NCBI RefSeq assembly: GCF_003050615.1
Contig: NZ_NWBU01000005.1
Coordinates: 398,933-462,932, forward strand
Origin: Sphingomonas oleivorans
Lineage (GTDB): Bacteria > Pseudomonadota > Alphaproteobacteria > Sphingomonadales > Sphingomonadaceae
Length of the DNA: 64,000 nucleotides
Reading direction: 5' to 3'
Part shown: piece after piece, positions 18,246 through 26,827 of the stretch
How the letters are laid out: every line of letters starts with the position of its first letter
Numbering within the stretch: position 1 is the first letter of the stretch
Notes under the pieces: generated by a model
The model's input: the letters and a program-made list of their open reading frames with translations, nothing else
The model's database searches: none
Told to the model about the DNA's origin: nothing
Program-made: the position numbers and the translations under genes

Positions 18246-18458
18246 ATGGCAGCCGACTTTTACAAGTCCGCGATCAGCGGTGCGCTTTTCACCCGCTCAG
18301 ACCGGATCGCGCGATTCTCCTTCGAATCGGCGACTATACTTGTTATATCCAGAATTTTACGTCCGAAAGACTTCGGTATAATAGCGATGATATTTCCGAC
18401 CTCCACCTCCGTGACCATGCTTCAACAGGGCGGGTTCGGCGCCGCTGCCGAAATTTCG
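18246..18458 (+). pseudogene. Truncated 5' end of a Wzx/MOP-family flippase gene
   Basis: An ATG with a good ribosome site (AAAGGATAAGTAACGCC) opens a frame whose first ~70 codons look like the N terminus of a polysaccharide flippase: ISGALFTRSDRIARF, then VISRILRPKDFGIIAMIF, a pattern seen before the second helix of COG2244 proteins. After GAAAEI the resemblance stops, and the frame runs into an unrelated stretch and then the GH5 lipoprotein. A full flippase has 12-14 helices and over 400 residues, so this is a remnant. The frame 18460-18590 in another phase reads like protein of unknown family and may be debris of a second gene. Flippase identity is moderate. Confidence 0.6.
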
Positions 18459-18599
18459 CCTGTCGGGCACGTTCGCTTATGCTTCGACCTTCGCCGCGCT
18501 TTTCGCTACCCATGCCGGCCGGGACTACGCACTGCGCATCCTCCGCTTCGGCCGGATGGGTGCGACCATGGCCGGCGGGCGATTACGCCCGGCCCGCGC

Positions 18600-19610
18600 A
18601 TGGCACGCCCGGCCTCCCTCCTCGCTGCGCTGGCGCTGCTCGCCGGCTGCGCCCCGGCGACGGCCGCCCCCTATATCGGGGTGAACCTGTCGGGCGCCGA
18701 ATATAATCCCCGCCGCATACCGGCCAAGCCGCATGTCGACTATGTCTATCCCGGCCCCGCCGATCTCGATTATTTCCTGTCGCGCAAGCTCAGCAGCATC
18801 CGCCTACCCTTCCGCTGGGAAAGGCTCCAACCCCGGCTGCGCGGGCCGCTCGACAAGAAAGAGCTGGCCCGCATCGATGCGGTCGTCGATCATGTCGCCG
18901 CGCGCGGCGGCACCGTCCTGCTCGATCCCCATAATTATGCGCGCTATCGCAATATGCTGATCGGCTCGCCCGGCCTGCCCAGCGCGGCCTTCGCCGATTT
19001 TTGGCAGAGACTCGCCACCCATTATGCCGGCAATGACCGCGTCCTGTTCGGGCTGATGAACGAGCCGCACGGCATATCCTCCGCCCAATGGTTCTCTGCG
19101 GCGCAGGAGGCGATCGACGCGATCCGCACCACGGGCGCGCGCAACCTGATCCTCGTGCCCGGCATTGCCTGGACGGGCGCGCATAGCTGGTTCAGCAGGC
19201 GTGGCGGCTCGACCAACGCCATCGCCTTCCGCACGCTGTCCGATCCGGGCGACAATATTGCGGTCGAGGTCCATCAATATTTCGACCATAATTTCTCCGG
19301 CACCAGCAAGAGCTGCCGCAGCGCCACGATCGGCGTCGAGAAGATCGCGCCGGTCACGGCCTGGCTGCGGCTGCATGGCTATCGCGGTTTCCTCGGCGAA
19401 TTCGGCGTCAGCACGAATCCGGTCTGCCTGCGCGCGCTGGAACGGGTGCTCGCCCATCTGACGAAGAATGACGATGTCTGGCTCGGCTGGACCTATTGGG
19501 CCGGCGGTCCCTGGCTCGGCAAATATCCCTTCAACGTCTCCGCCAGGGACGGTGCGAAGGAAGAAACGCCCCAGCTCAAGCTCCTGATGCGCTACGCCCG
19601 CCCCCGCTAG
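18600..19610 (+). CDS. GH5 glucanase-like lipoprotein
   Basis: A 336-residue enzyme with an N-terminal lipoprotein-type signal (MARPASLLAALALLAGC; lipobox LAGC, Cys17) and a GH5 domain paralogous to that at 13714: GVNLSGAEYNP, RLPFRWERLQP, acid/base Glu155 in GLMNEPHG, HQYFDHNFSG and nucleophile Glu267 in GFLGEFGV. It has no RTX part, so the two enzymes should go to different places: envelope for this one, outside the cell for the other. The frame is open back to 18216 through the flippase remnant, so a longer fused start cannot be excluded; the lipobox supports ATG 18600 although no clear ribosome site precedes it. Endo-beta-1,4-glucanase activity is a family-based guess. Confidence 0.85.
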   Translation: MARPASLLAALALLAGCAPATAAPYIGVNLSGAEYNPRRIPAKPHVDYVYPGPADLDYFLSRKLSSIRLPFRWERLQPRLRGPLDKKELARIDAVVDHVAARGGTVLLDPHNYARYRNMLIGSPGLPSAAFADFWQRLATHYAGNDRVLFGLMNEPHGISSAQWFSAAQEAIDAIRTTGARNLILVPGIAWTGAHSWFSRRGGSTNAIAFRTLSDPGDNIAVEVHQYFDHNFSGTSKSCRSATIGVEKIAPVTAWLRLHGYRGFLGEFGVSTNPVCLRALERVLAHLTKNDDVWLGWTYWAGGPWLGKYPFNVSARDGAKEETPQLKLLMRYARPR

Positions 19611-19654
19611 CCCCAAAACCGTCGCCCCTGCCTCCGCAGGGATGACAGCTAAGC

Positions 19655-19760
19655 TGACCGCGCTCGCCCTGCGCCTGTCGAAGGGTGCCGAGCCTCGTAC
19701 GTCACCGACAGGCTCGACACAGGCTTCGACGAGATCAGCCTGAGCGCGATGGGGCGCTTC
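19655..19760. repeat. Cluster of CCTGTCGAAGG/CAGGCTCGAC short repeats
   Basis: Between the GH5 lipoprotein and the UDP-glucose dehydrogenase lie several copies of a short motif on both strands: GCGCCTGTCGAAGGG, GACAGGCTCGACAC, AGGCTTCGACGAG and CAGCCTGAGCGCG. They resemble the repeat at 13196-13240. They may fold as a bidirectional terminator between these convergent genes, but no T run is present. Confidence 0.5.
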
Positions 19761-19805
19761 AGAGGAAAGTCGGGCCGGGGCAAGGAAATCGATGCCCCTC
19801 CCGCC

Positions 19806-21164
19806 CTATGCCGCCCCGCGCAGCATCGGCACCATCTCCACCTCCGCCGCCGGCTCATGCTGCGGCCGGCCCACGCCATGATAAGCGAGCCCCGCGCGCT
19901 CCACCTCGGCCGCCGGATAGATGTTGCGCAGATCCACAAGCAGCGGCCGGGCGAGCAGCATGGCAATCCGCTGCAGGTCGAGCGCGCGGAAGGCGTCCCA
20001 TTCGGTCGCGATCACCAGCGCGTCAGCCCCTTCCGCCGCCGCATAGGGATCCGCTGCGAACTCCACATCGGGAAGCAGCGCGCGCGCCTGGTCCATTCCT
20101 TCCGGATCATAAGCGCGCACATGGGCGCCGGCATCCTGCAGCGCCTGCACGATCGCGAGGGACGGCGCGTCGCGCATGTCGTCCGTGTTCGGCTTGAAGG
20201 TCAGGCCCAGCAGCGTAATCGTGGCGCCGCGCGCGTCGCCGCCCATCGCCTTGATGACCTTGCGGCCCATCGCCCGCTTGCGCGCGTCATTGGCCTGCAC
20301 GACCGCCTCGACGATCCGCACCGGCGACTGGAAATCTTCCGCCGTCTTGAGCAGCGCAAGCGTGTCCTTGGGGAAGCAGGAGCCGCCATAACCCGGCCCG
20401 GCATGGAGGAATTTGGAACCGATGCGATTGTCGAGGCCGATGCCGCGCGACACGTCCTTCACATCCGCGCCGACCATCTCGCACAGATCCGCCATCTCGT
20501 TGATGAAACCGATCTTGGTCGCGAGGAAGGCGTTGGCGGCATATTTGATGAGCTCGCTCGTCCGCCGGCCGGTGAACAGCAGCGGCGCCTGGCTGAGCGA
20601 CAGCGGACGATAGACCTCGCCCATCATCGCGCGCGCGATCTCGTCATCGGTGCCGACGACGATCCGGTCGGGCCGCTTGAAATCCTCGATCGCGGCGCCC
20701 TCGCGCAGGAATTCGGGATTGGAGACGGCCCATGCCCGCGCATTGGGCGCGACTTCGCGGATGATGCGCTCCACCTCGTCGCCCGTGCCGACCGGCACGG
20801 TCGATTTGGTCACCACCACGGTCGGTCCGCTGATCGCCGCGGCGATCTCGCGCGTCGCGGCGAAGACATAGCTCAGATCGGCATGGCCATCGCCGCGCCG
20901 CGACGGCGTGCCGACCGCGATGAACACCACGTCGGCGGCGGCCACCGCGGGCGCCAGATCGGTGGTGAAGGACAGCCGCCCGGCGCGCACATTGCTCTCG
21001 ACCAAAGCATCCAGCCCCGGCTCGTAGATCGGCATGATCCCCGCCTCGAGCCGCGCAATCTTGGTCGCATCCTTATCGACGCAGATCACCTCATGGCCGA
21101 AATCGGAAAAGCAGGTGCCCGAAACAAGCCCGACATAGCCGGTGCCGATCATCGTGATGCGCAT
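19806..21164 (-). CDS. ugd: UDP-glucose 6-dehydrogenase
   Basis: NAD-dependent enzyme of 452 aa that oxidises UDP-glucose to UDP-glucuronate. The NAD-binding motif GTGYVGLVSG is at residues 7-16, TKSTVPVGTGDEV and SNPEFLREG follow, and the catalytic cysteine sits in GYGGSCFPKD (about residue 260). The C-terminal UDP-binding domain contains GLTFKPNTDDMRDAPS. Start 21164 follows AAAAGGGCGG; the open frame upstream to 21575 overlaps epsI in another phase and is not coding. It is last in the minus-strand operon from the ATPase to ugd, and supplies the donor for the GumK-like transferase. Confidence 0.95.
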   Translation of the reverse strand: MRITMIGTGYVGLVSGTCFSDFGHEVICVDKDATKIARLEAGIMPIYEPGLDALVESNVRAGRLSFTTDLAPAVAAADVVFIAVGTPSRRGDGHADLSYVFAATREIAAAISGPTVVVTKSTVPVGTGDEVERIIREVAPNARAWAVSNPEFLREGAAIEDFKRPDRIVVGTDDEIARAMMGEVYRPLSLSQAPLLFTGRRTSELIKYAANAFLATKIGFINEMADLCEMVGADVKDVSRGIGLDNRIGSKFLHAGPGYGGSCFPKDTLALLKTAEDFQSPVRIVEAVVQANDARKRAMGRKVIKAMGGDARGATITLLGLTFKPNTDDMRDAPSLAIVQALQDAGAHVRAYDPEGMDQARALLPDVEFAADPYAAAEGADALVIATEWDAFRALDLQRIAMLLARPLLVDLRNIYPAAEVERAGLAYHGVGRPQHEPAAEVEMVPMLRGAA

Positions 21165-21199
21165 GGTCAACCGCCCTTTTGCTGGTGCAACAATGGACT

Positions 21200-21895
21200 T
21201 CAATTGCCGGAAAGGGAATGGGCCACGGCCGGCGCTGCGCTGAGCCGGTGCCGCAGCGCGGGGGGCACCGCGGTGAGCAGGTCGGCCATGAACTCGGCCA
21301 AAAGCCGGTAGCTGTCCGGCCGGTCCGGTCCGAAAGTGGATGCGCGGATCAGGAAGCCTTCCGCCGGCTCGCCCTGCCATGCCGCGCGCAGCACGGCCAG
21401 ATTCTGGGCAAGGCCGAAGCCGGTCTGGCGGCCGGCGATCGTCATCCAGAACAGGATCGGCTCCTGCCGCTCGTCGCGCACCGCGAACATGCGCTCGGCC
21501 GCGATGTCGGCAAAGGGCGCGGGCAAGCGTTCCGGCACCCGTGGCATCGCCGTAAACCCTTGAGCCGTATAGCAAGTCGCCGGCCGATGGATGGCCAGCA
21601 TGCCCGTCTGCATGCCGCCATGCGCGATAACGAGCATCACTACCGCCCCATCCTCCCGCCGATACACACGCGAGAAGCTCTGGTCATAGGCCTGGGCGAT
21701 CGTCCGCTGCTCATTCTCGTCGGGCAGCACCGGCTGAAGATTGCCGTCCGTCCGCCATCGCCCGAAGCTGAGCGGCGTGGCGCCTGCCAGATCGATCTTG
21801 TCGATCGGCCGCCCCTCCGGCGTCGGCATCGCCGCCGCCAACCCCGCGCTCGACAGGCACAGCGCCGATCCGATCAGCGTCCGCCGGCTGATCAT
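21200..21895 (-). CDS. epsI: EpsI-type exosortase-associated protein
   Basis: A 231-residue exported protein matching the EpsI family that accompanies exosortases in EPS loci. It opens with an Arg-Arg containing signal-like segment (MISRRTLIGSALCLSSAGLA) and contains the family features AIHRPATCYTAQGF (with the conserved Cys) and later RVPERLPAP. Its ATG overlaps the exosortase stop (ATGA). In several lineages EpsI is fused to the exosortase C terminus; here the two are separate but translationally coupled. Its biochemical role is not established. Confidence 0.82.
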   Translation of the reverse strand: MISRRTLIGSALCLSSAGLAAAMPTPEGRPIDKIDLAGATPLSFGRWRTDGNLQPVLPDENEQRTIAQAYDQSFSRVYRREDGAVVMLVIAHGGMQTGMLAIHRPATCYTAQGFTAMPRVPERLPAPFADIAAERMFAVRDERQEPILFWMTIAGRQTGFGLAQNLAVLRAAWQGEPAEGFLIRASTFGPDRPDSYRLLAEFMADLLTAVPPALRHRLSAAPAVAHSLSGN

Positions 21896-22806
21896 GCCGC
21901 CTTCTCCCTGCCGAAGCCGATCAACCCCAGCATCCGATCGAACAGCATCAGCCCGCCAAAGGCGATCAGGAACATCACGATCCCGGCAAAGCCATGCAGG
22001 AAACCCTGCCCCGCCGCATCCCCCAGATAATAAGTGATGAGCGCGAGGATCACGACCCGCGCGACATTGGCCGCAAAGGCGATCGGCACGACCGCCAGCA
22101 GGATCAGCCCCACCCTCAGTGGCGAACGATGCCGCGCCAGCGCCAGATAGACGACCGCCGACGCCGCCAGGCTGTACATGGACTGGAGCCCGGAACAGGC
22201 ATCCGCCACGAGCAGCCGGTAATTGCCGACCTCGATCAATATTCCCTGCCGCGCCACTGGCATCCCCGCCAGATGCAGCGCGAAGGCGGCGATCTTCGAT
22301 ACCGCCATCTTGAGCGGGAAGGTGAGCGCCACGATCAGCGATCCGGGCAGCGGCACCACGAACGGCAAGGCGAGCAGCGGATAGGCCAGATCGACCAGGC
22401 GCCGCCAGCCGCCGATCCAGCCGAGCAGCCCCGGCAGGACGAACAGCACCGAGGCCGTCTCCACCGAAATATTGCCGAGTAGCCGGCCGCAGAGATGGAT
22501 GATGAGCCCGGCCAGCAGCAGGAAAAGGAAGGGCAGCCCGGCGCCGCCGATATGCAGCCCCTCCCTCCATCGCCGCCAGGCCAGCCAGCCCGCCACCGCC
22601 AGGATGAAGGGCGAATAGGCATGGTCCTCGCTCTGCCACAGCCCGGTCGCGAGCGTCCGGACGGTGGGTGCATAGAGCAGGGCCATGGACAGAGCGGGCA
22701 GCAGCAGTTCCGCCCGCAACAGCCCCGCCACCGACCCGCCGGATGCCGCCGGCGCCTTGGGAAGCGCGACCTCAGGCAAGTACGTTGCCCAATGTCGCAA
22801 CCCCAC
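21892..22806 (-). CDS. Exosortase (XrtA/EpsH-like family)
   Basis: Polytopic membrane transpeptidase of 304 aa with about eight predicted helices. The proposed catalytic triad is complete: Cys204 in VADACSGLQSMYSL, Arg250 in FAANVARVV, and His271 in FLHGFAG. Exosortases are thought to cleave and sort PEP-CTERM proteins, and one such protein is encoded at 26828. The gene overlaps the upstream kinase-like gene by 35 bases and the downstream epsI by 4, so the three are co-translated. Sphingomonads carry several exosortase subtypes; which one this is cannot be decided by eye. Confidence 0.9.
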   Translation of the reverse strand: MGLRHWATYLPEVALPKAPAASGGSVAGLLRAELLLPALSMALLYAPTVRTLATGLWQSEDHAYSPFILAVAGWLAWRRWREGLHIGGAGLPFLFLLLAGLIIHLCGRLLGNISVETASVLFVLPGLLGWIGGWRRLVDLAYPLLALPFVVPLPGSLIVALTFPLKMAVSKIAAFALHLAGMPVARQGILIEVGNYRLLVADACSGLQSMYSLAASAVVYLALARHRSPLRVGLILLAVVPIAFAANVARVVILALITYYLGDAAGQGFLHGFAGIVMFLIAFGGLMLFDRMLGLIGFGREKAA

Positions 22807-23680
22807 GATCGGCGAAATGGCCGACGAGCCGCCGGACCTGCCGGATCGCGGTCCGGTGCCGCTTCACCACCGTCACCGCCCCATCCGATCCGCTCGCCAG
22901 CGAAGCCACGATGTCGGGCGATTCCGTGCCCGCATCGATCAAGACGAGATCGTAGCGCGACGATAAGGGGCGCAGCCGCGTGGCCAGCGGCGCGCGTTCG
23001 AACAGTTCCGCCGGATGGGGCACGGGCGGCCCCGCCGGCAACAGCGCGAGATTGGGGATCGCCGTCGTAGAAATGGCGGCTTCCTCCTCCTGCTCGCCCG
23101 CAAGCAGCGTGGTCACGCCCCGGCGATTGGCGACGCTGAAAAGCTGGTGCTGGACCGGCTGCGCCACATTGGCGTCGACGAGCAGCACGCGATAGCCGAG
23201 TTGTGCCACCACGACCGCGAAATTGGCCGCGATCAGGCTGACCGGCGTAGCCTCGTCGGCACCCGCCATGACGAGGATGGCATTCAGATCGCCCTGTGCC
23301 GTCTTCTTCCCCAGCAGCGCCGCGCGCAGCGAACGCAGTCCCTCGGCAAGCTCCGGATCCGCGCCGAAGGCCGTGACGACCTGATCGGACACGCGCTCGT
23401 CGCCGGGAGCCAATATGTGGAAATTGAGCTGACGATCGAGTGTTTCCTTCACCACATCCTGGCTGCACAGGCCGAGATCGACGCATATCTCCCCGAACAG
23501 GCGGGACGTCTGCGCCTGTGCCGTCAGCACCTTGGCGACATCCTCTTCGCTGAGCACGCCATTCTGGACGAGCAGTTCCCCGATCCGAGGGCGCCGGGAA
23601 AGCGTGGAGACGGGAGTCACCGCCTCCCCGGTCTGCGGCGCTTCCTCCTCGATATGGCTGACTGATGATCGCAATCTCAT
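22772..23680 (-). CDS. MshEN-like domain fused to a degenerate BY-kinase/ParA-like ATPase
   Basis: A 302-residue cytoplasmic protein. Residues about 31-86 hold two tandem motifs of the MshEN/GspE-N type: RIGELLVQNGVLSEEDVAK...Q and LFGEICVDLGLCSQDVVKE...Q. MshEN motifs in other proteins bind cyclic di-GMP. The rest matches the cytoplasmic domain of capsule tyrosine kinases (LAEGLRSLRAALLG, VAQLGYRVLLVDANVAQP, YDLVLIDAG). However, the P-loop, normally with GKS/T, reads AGADEATPVSL, and there is no tyrosine cluster at the C terminus. It overlaps wzz by 4 bases, as XrtA-linked tyrosine autokinases do. It is probably a regulatory pseudokinase of EPS chain length; c-di-GMP binding is inferred. Confidence 0.82.
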   Translation of the reverse strand: MRLRSSVSHIEEEAPQTGEAVTPVSTLSRRPRIGELLVQNGVLSEEDVAKVLTAQAQTSRLFGEICVDLGLCSQDVVKETLDRQLNFHILAPGDERVSDQVVTAFGADPELAEGLRSLRAALLGKKTAQGDLNAILVMAGADEATPVSLIAANFAVVVAQLGYRVLLVDANVAQPVQHQLFSVANRRGVTTLLAGEQEEEAAISTTAIPNLALLPAGPPVPHPAELFERAPLATRLRPLSSRYDLVLIDAGTESPDIVASLASGSDGAVTVVKRHRTAIRQVRRLVGHFADRGVATLGNVLA

Positions 23681-25050
23681 GCCGCGGCTCCTCGGGCCTG
23701 TTGGTTGCGGGACCGGCGATGTTCATCGAGGTCGACGAGCGTCGAAAGGCCGACGCTGTCGCGGAGACCCGCCGAGCTCCTGACGCGGGGCGACAGCCAT
23801 TCCAGCAGCGCCGCCAAGCCGATGCCGATTCCCAGCCCGAGCAGCAGGCCAAGGATCAGCCGCAATGCGACATTGGGGCTCACCGGATAGAAAGGCACGC
23901 CGGCCCGGTCGAGAATGCTGACATTGGTCTGCGGGATCTCGGACTTCAGCCGCGCCCCGTTCAACTGTTGCGTCACATTGTCATAGGCGAGCTTCGCCGC
24001 ATCCACGTCACGCTGCAGCACCGCGAGTTGATCCTGGACGCCGGACAGCTTCAGCACCTGCTGCCGCTGCGCCGCCAGCCGCTCGCGCAGTTCCGCCTCG
24101 CGGAGCTGGGCGGCGCTGCTCGCCACCTGCAGCGAACGCGTTGCCGCCGCCACCGCCTGGTTGAGCTCGCTGTTGAGCACGCCCAGCGCCGCGCGCGCGG
24201 TGATGAGCTGCGGATGGTTCGGGCCCAATGTCGTTTCGAGTTGCTGGACCTCCGCCGCCTTGGCTACGACCGCCGCGCGCACGCCCACCACGCCGGGCGC
24301 CGATTGGACCTCGGGCGACATCGCGCCTCCACCCGCCGCACGCGCACGGGCGTCCGCCGCGGCCCCCTCGGCCGCCGCAAGCTGGTTCGAAAGCTCAGCA
24401 AGATGGCTCAGCTCGACATCGAGCTTCTCGCCCCCGATCAGCCCCTTCTCCTGCTGGAAACGGGTCAGCCGCGCCTGCGTCTCCTCATAACGCGCGCGCA
24501 CGTCGCGCGTGCGGTCCTGGAACCAGTCCGAATAGACCTTGGCCGGCTCGGTGCGCAGCCTGAGCTGCGTCTTGACGAAGGCATCCGCGAAGCCATTGGT
24601 GACCAGCGCCGCGAATTCGGGATCGCTCGCCTGATACTGGACGGCCATCACATTGGTGTTGCGCGTCGGAACGACCGTCAGATTCGTCAGCAGCGAATTG
24701 ACCAGCCAACTGTTGATGTCGCCCCTGCCGCCCGTCGCATCCGTCCAGCGCGCGATGACGGCGGGGCTCTGCTCCAGCTCGAGATTGCGCACCACCTGCG
24801 AGGCGACAAGCGCGCTGCGGATGATATCCGCCTGCGTGCCCAGCACCGAGGCCATCGCCATCGGCGGGGCGGCACCGGCGCCGCCTTCCGCCTCGCTGGC
24901 GAGGCTGTCGAACAGCAATGTCGCCGACGAGGCGTAGATGCGGGGCGAGAAGAAGGTCCAGACGGCGATCACCAACAGCGTCGCCATCAGGCATCCCAGC
25001 ACGAGCTTCCAGCGATGCCGCATGGCCGCCATGAAATCAGCGTAGTTCAT
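23677..25050 (-). CDS. Wzz/GumC-type polysaccharide co-polymerase
   Basis: Inner-membrane chain-length determinant of 457 aa. One helix near the N terminus (residues about 16-34), a long periplasmic coiled-coil-rich middle (about 180-330), and a second helix near residue 395 (RLILGLLLGLGIGIGLAALL). The segment SILDRAGVPFYPVSPN just before the second helix is the Wzz/PCP-2 proline-rich signature. The cytoplasmic tail is short and lacks a kinase domain; the kinase-like partner is the overlapping next gene. It should govern polymer length together with the Wzy-like and Wza-like proteins. Confidence 0.9.
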   Translation of the reverse strand: MNYADFMAAMRHRWKLVLGCLMATLLVIAVWTFFSPRIYASSATLLFDSLASEAEGGAGAAPPMAMASVLGTQADIIRSALVASQVVRNLELEQSPAVIARWTDATGGRGDINSWLVNSLLTNLTVVPTRNTNVMAVQYQASDPEFAALVTNGFADAFVKTQLRLRTEPAKVYSDWFQDRTRDVRARYEETQARLTRFQQEKGLIGGEKLDVELSHLAELSNQLAAAEGAAADARARAAGGGAMSPEVQSAPGVVGVRAAVVAKAAEVQQLETTLGPNHPQLITARAALGVLNSELNQAVAAATRSLQVASSAAQLREAELRERLAAQRQQVLKLSGVQDQLAVLQRDVDAAKLAYDNVTQQLNGARLKSEIPQTNVSILDRAGVPFYPVSPNVALRLILGLLLGLGIGIGLAALLEWLSPRVRSSAGLRDSVGLSTLVDLDEHRRSRNQQARGAAA

Positions 25051-25055
25051 TCGAA

Positions 25056-26417
25056 TTACCCCGCTGCTTGATGCGCCGTCATCAGCGGCTCCACCCTGGG
25101 TGGAAGCGCGGCAAGGTGACAGGCGACGAGAAGGAGTTGAGGCGCAAGACTGTCCTCAAACACATAGGTGGTTCCGTCACCCGATGGGATCAGCGCCGGA
25201 CGGAGCGACGCGAAGGCTCGAACGCGCGGCGGCACATCATTCTCTTCATCCCCTTCACCCGGCTCGGCCGCGATATTGGGCGGCATCAGGCTGTCGCCCG
25301 ACAGGGATAGCCGCGCCAGGTCCTCGAGATAATGGCGCATCTCCGGCCCCTGCGCCGCCAGACGCGTGAACAGCGCCGCGACGGTGCCGTTGGTCGATGT
25401 CCACATGTCGAACGCGAAGCGAAGCCCGGCCTCGGTTTCCTCGCGGCCGATCGACGAGGTCTGGCCATCGATCGCCGCCATCGCCGCGCAAAAGCAGAAC
25501 AGGCGCAGATGATAGGGCGATCCCGCCGCCAGCGTGGCGATCGTCGCCTGCGCATCCGGGCTGAAATGCAGGCCGGTGCGCCGCGCGCCGCGTTCGAACA
25601 GGTCGGTCACGCTGGACATGTCGAACCGGCGCAGCGGCACCGCGACCAGATGGCGGCGCAGCGAGGGATGCGCGTCGATCAACTCGCCCACATCCCGCGC
25701 TATCCCCACGAACAGCAACTGAACGCGCGCGCGCAGATCCGAAAGCAGCTTCACAAGTGCTGCGATCTCGGTCCGCGCCGCGCCATCCAGGACACGATCA
25801 AATTCGTCGACGACCAAGATCACGTCGCGCTGCGACACCCGGCCGAGAATCGCGGCGAGCGCCCGCGCGCCGAAATCCGGCGGCAGCGCGGCGATGAGCT
25901 CGCGCACCTCCTGCCGCTCCTCGGGCAGGAAGCAGCTATCCGGAAGATCGGCGAGATAGGGTGCGAAGATCGCCGCGAAACTGCTGTCTCCGCCACAGGA
26001 GAAATAAAGCACGATATGGCCGCGCTGATCGGCATGATCGCCGAAGGCGCGGACCAGCGAGGTCTTGCCTGCCCCGCGCGCGCCATAGACCAGCGCGTGC
26101 ATCCGCATGTTCAGCATCGCCCCCATCAACTGGGTAAGCTCGATCGAGCGCCCGAGAAGCTGGGATCGATCCTCGACCGGCTGGGCTGGATTGAACATGG
26201 CGAGGACGAGCGACCGCAGCCTGGCCGGCGGGACGGCCGCCTGAGCTGCGTCCGCCGTCCCGCCGGCCGATGATGCGGCGGGACGCGCCGGCAATGCATA
26301 GGGCGCCGGCGCGAGGCGCGACAGGGCCGGCGCCGGCGAGATGCCTCCCGCGAAACGCGGCGTCCGGCGCCAGCCGAACAGATTGCGCAACGCCCTCAGG
26401 ATGCGACCATAGTTCAT
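25056..26417 (-). CDS. AAA-type ATPase of the exosortase/EPS operon
   Basis: Cytoplasmic ATPase of 453 aa. Walker A is GARGAGKTS at residues 112-120, and Walker B is VILVVDEFDRVL ending near 210, followed by a sensor-like LLFVGIARDVGEL. The region after that resembles helical lids of AAA_16/AAA_22 ATPases. The N-terminal 60 residues are Ala/Pro rich and seem unstructured. The start at 26417 has AGGGGGACGG upstream; an extension to 26543 is open but unlikely. XrtA loci often encode an associated ATPase of this general kind, and it is the first gene of the minus-strand operon here. Its exact function is unknown. Confidence 0.8.
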   Translation of the reverse strand: MNYGRILRALRNLFGWRRTPRFAGGISPAPALSRLAPAPYALPARPAASSAGGTADAAQAAVPPARLRSLVLAMFNPAQPVEDRSQLLGRSIELTQLMGAMLNMRMHALVYGARGAGKTSLVRAFGDHADQRGHIVLYFSCGGDSSFAAIFAPYLADLPDSCFLPEERQEVRELIAALPPDFGARALAAILGRVSQRDVILVVDEFDRVLDGAARTEIAALVKLLSDLRARVQLLFVGIARDVGELIDAHPSLRRHLVAVPLRRFDMSSVTDLFERGARRTGLHFSPDAQATIATLAAGSPYHLRLFCFCAAMAAIDGQTSSIGREETEAGLRFAFDMWTSTNGTVAALFTRLAAQGPEMRHYLEDLARLSLSGDSLMPPNIAAEPGEGDEENDVPPRVRAFASLRPALIPSGDGTTYVFEDSLAPQLLLVACHLAALPPRVEPLMTAHQAAG

Positions 26418-26827
26418 CCGTCCCCCTAGATGTTGAGAAGCGTCCGACAGCCTTTTGTTTCTCCCGCTCGCCGGCTGCTCGTCGAAGCGGCTCGGGTCGG
26501 CCCGGGTCGCATCAAGAATAGGACTGATCATATCCCAAGGCATCTAATCCGTCCCGGGACTGCAGGTACCGAGGCGAATATACGTACGAGTGTTTCCGGT
26601 GATTTTAACTGACACCCTATTTAATAGGAGAGCAGACGATTGCGTTATTCTTGTGAATCCTGCACATCTCTTCTCGGCGGATCGGTTCTGGAACAGAACT
26701 TTTTTCAAATAAATAGATCTTTCCACAATCGCGTCGTTGCGGGGGAATACGGCCACGAAAGTCGCGGACAATCCGTGATTTGCGTTGTCGATTGATGCTT
26801 GAACTGATCGATGGAGGAGCGATAGCG
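26418..26827. other. Divergent promoter region between the ATPase and PEP-CTERM genes
   Basis: No gene is supported in these 410 bases. Bases 26560-26800 are AT-richer and contain CCTATTTAATAGG (26622-26634), a short inverted repeat, plus likely promoters for both directions. Open frames over this stretch have no family features. Confidence 0.45.
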
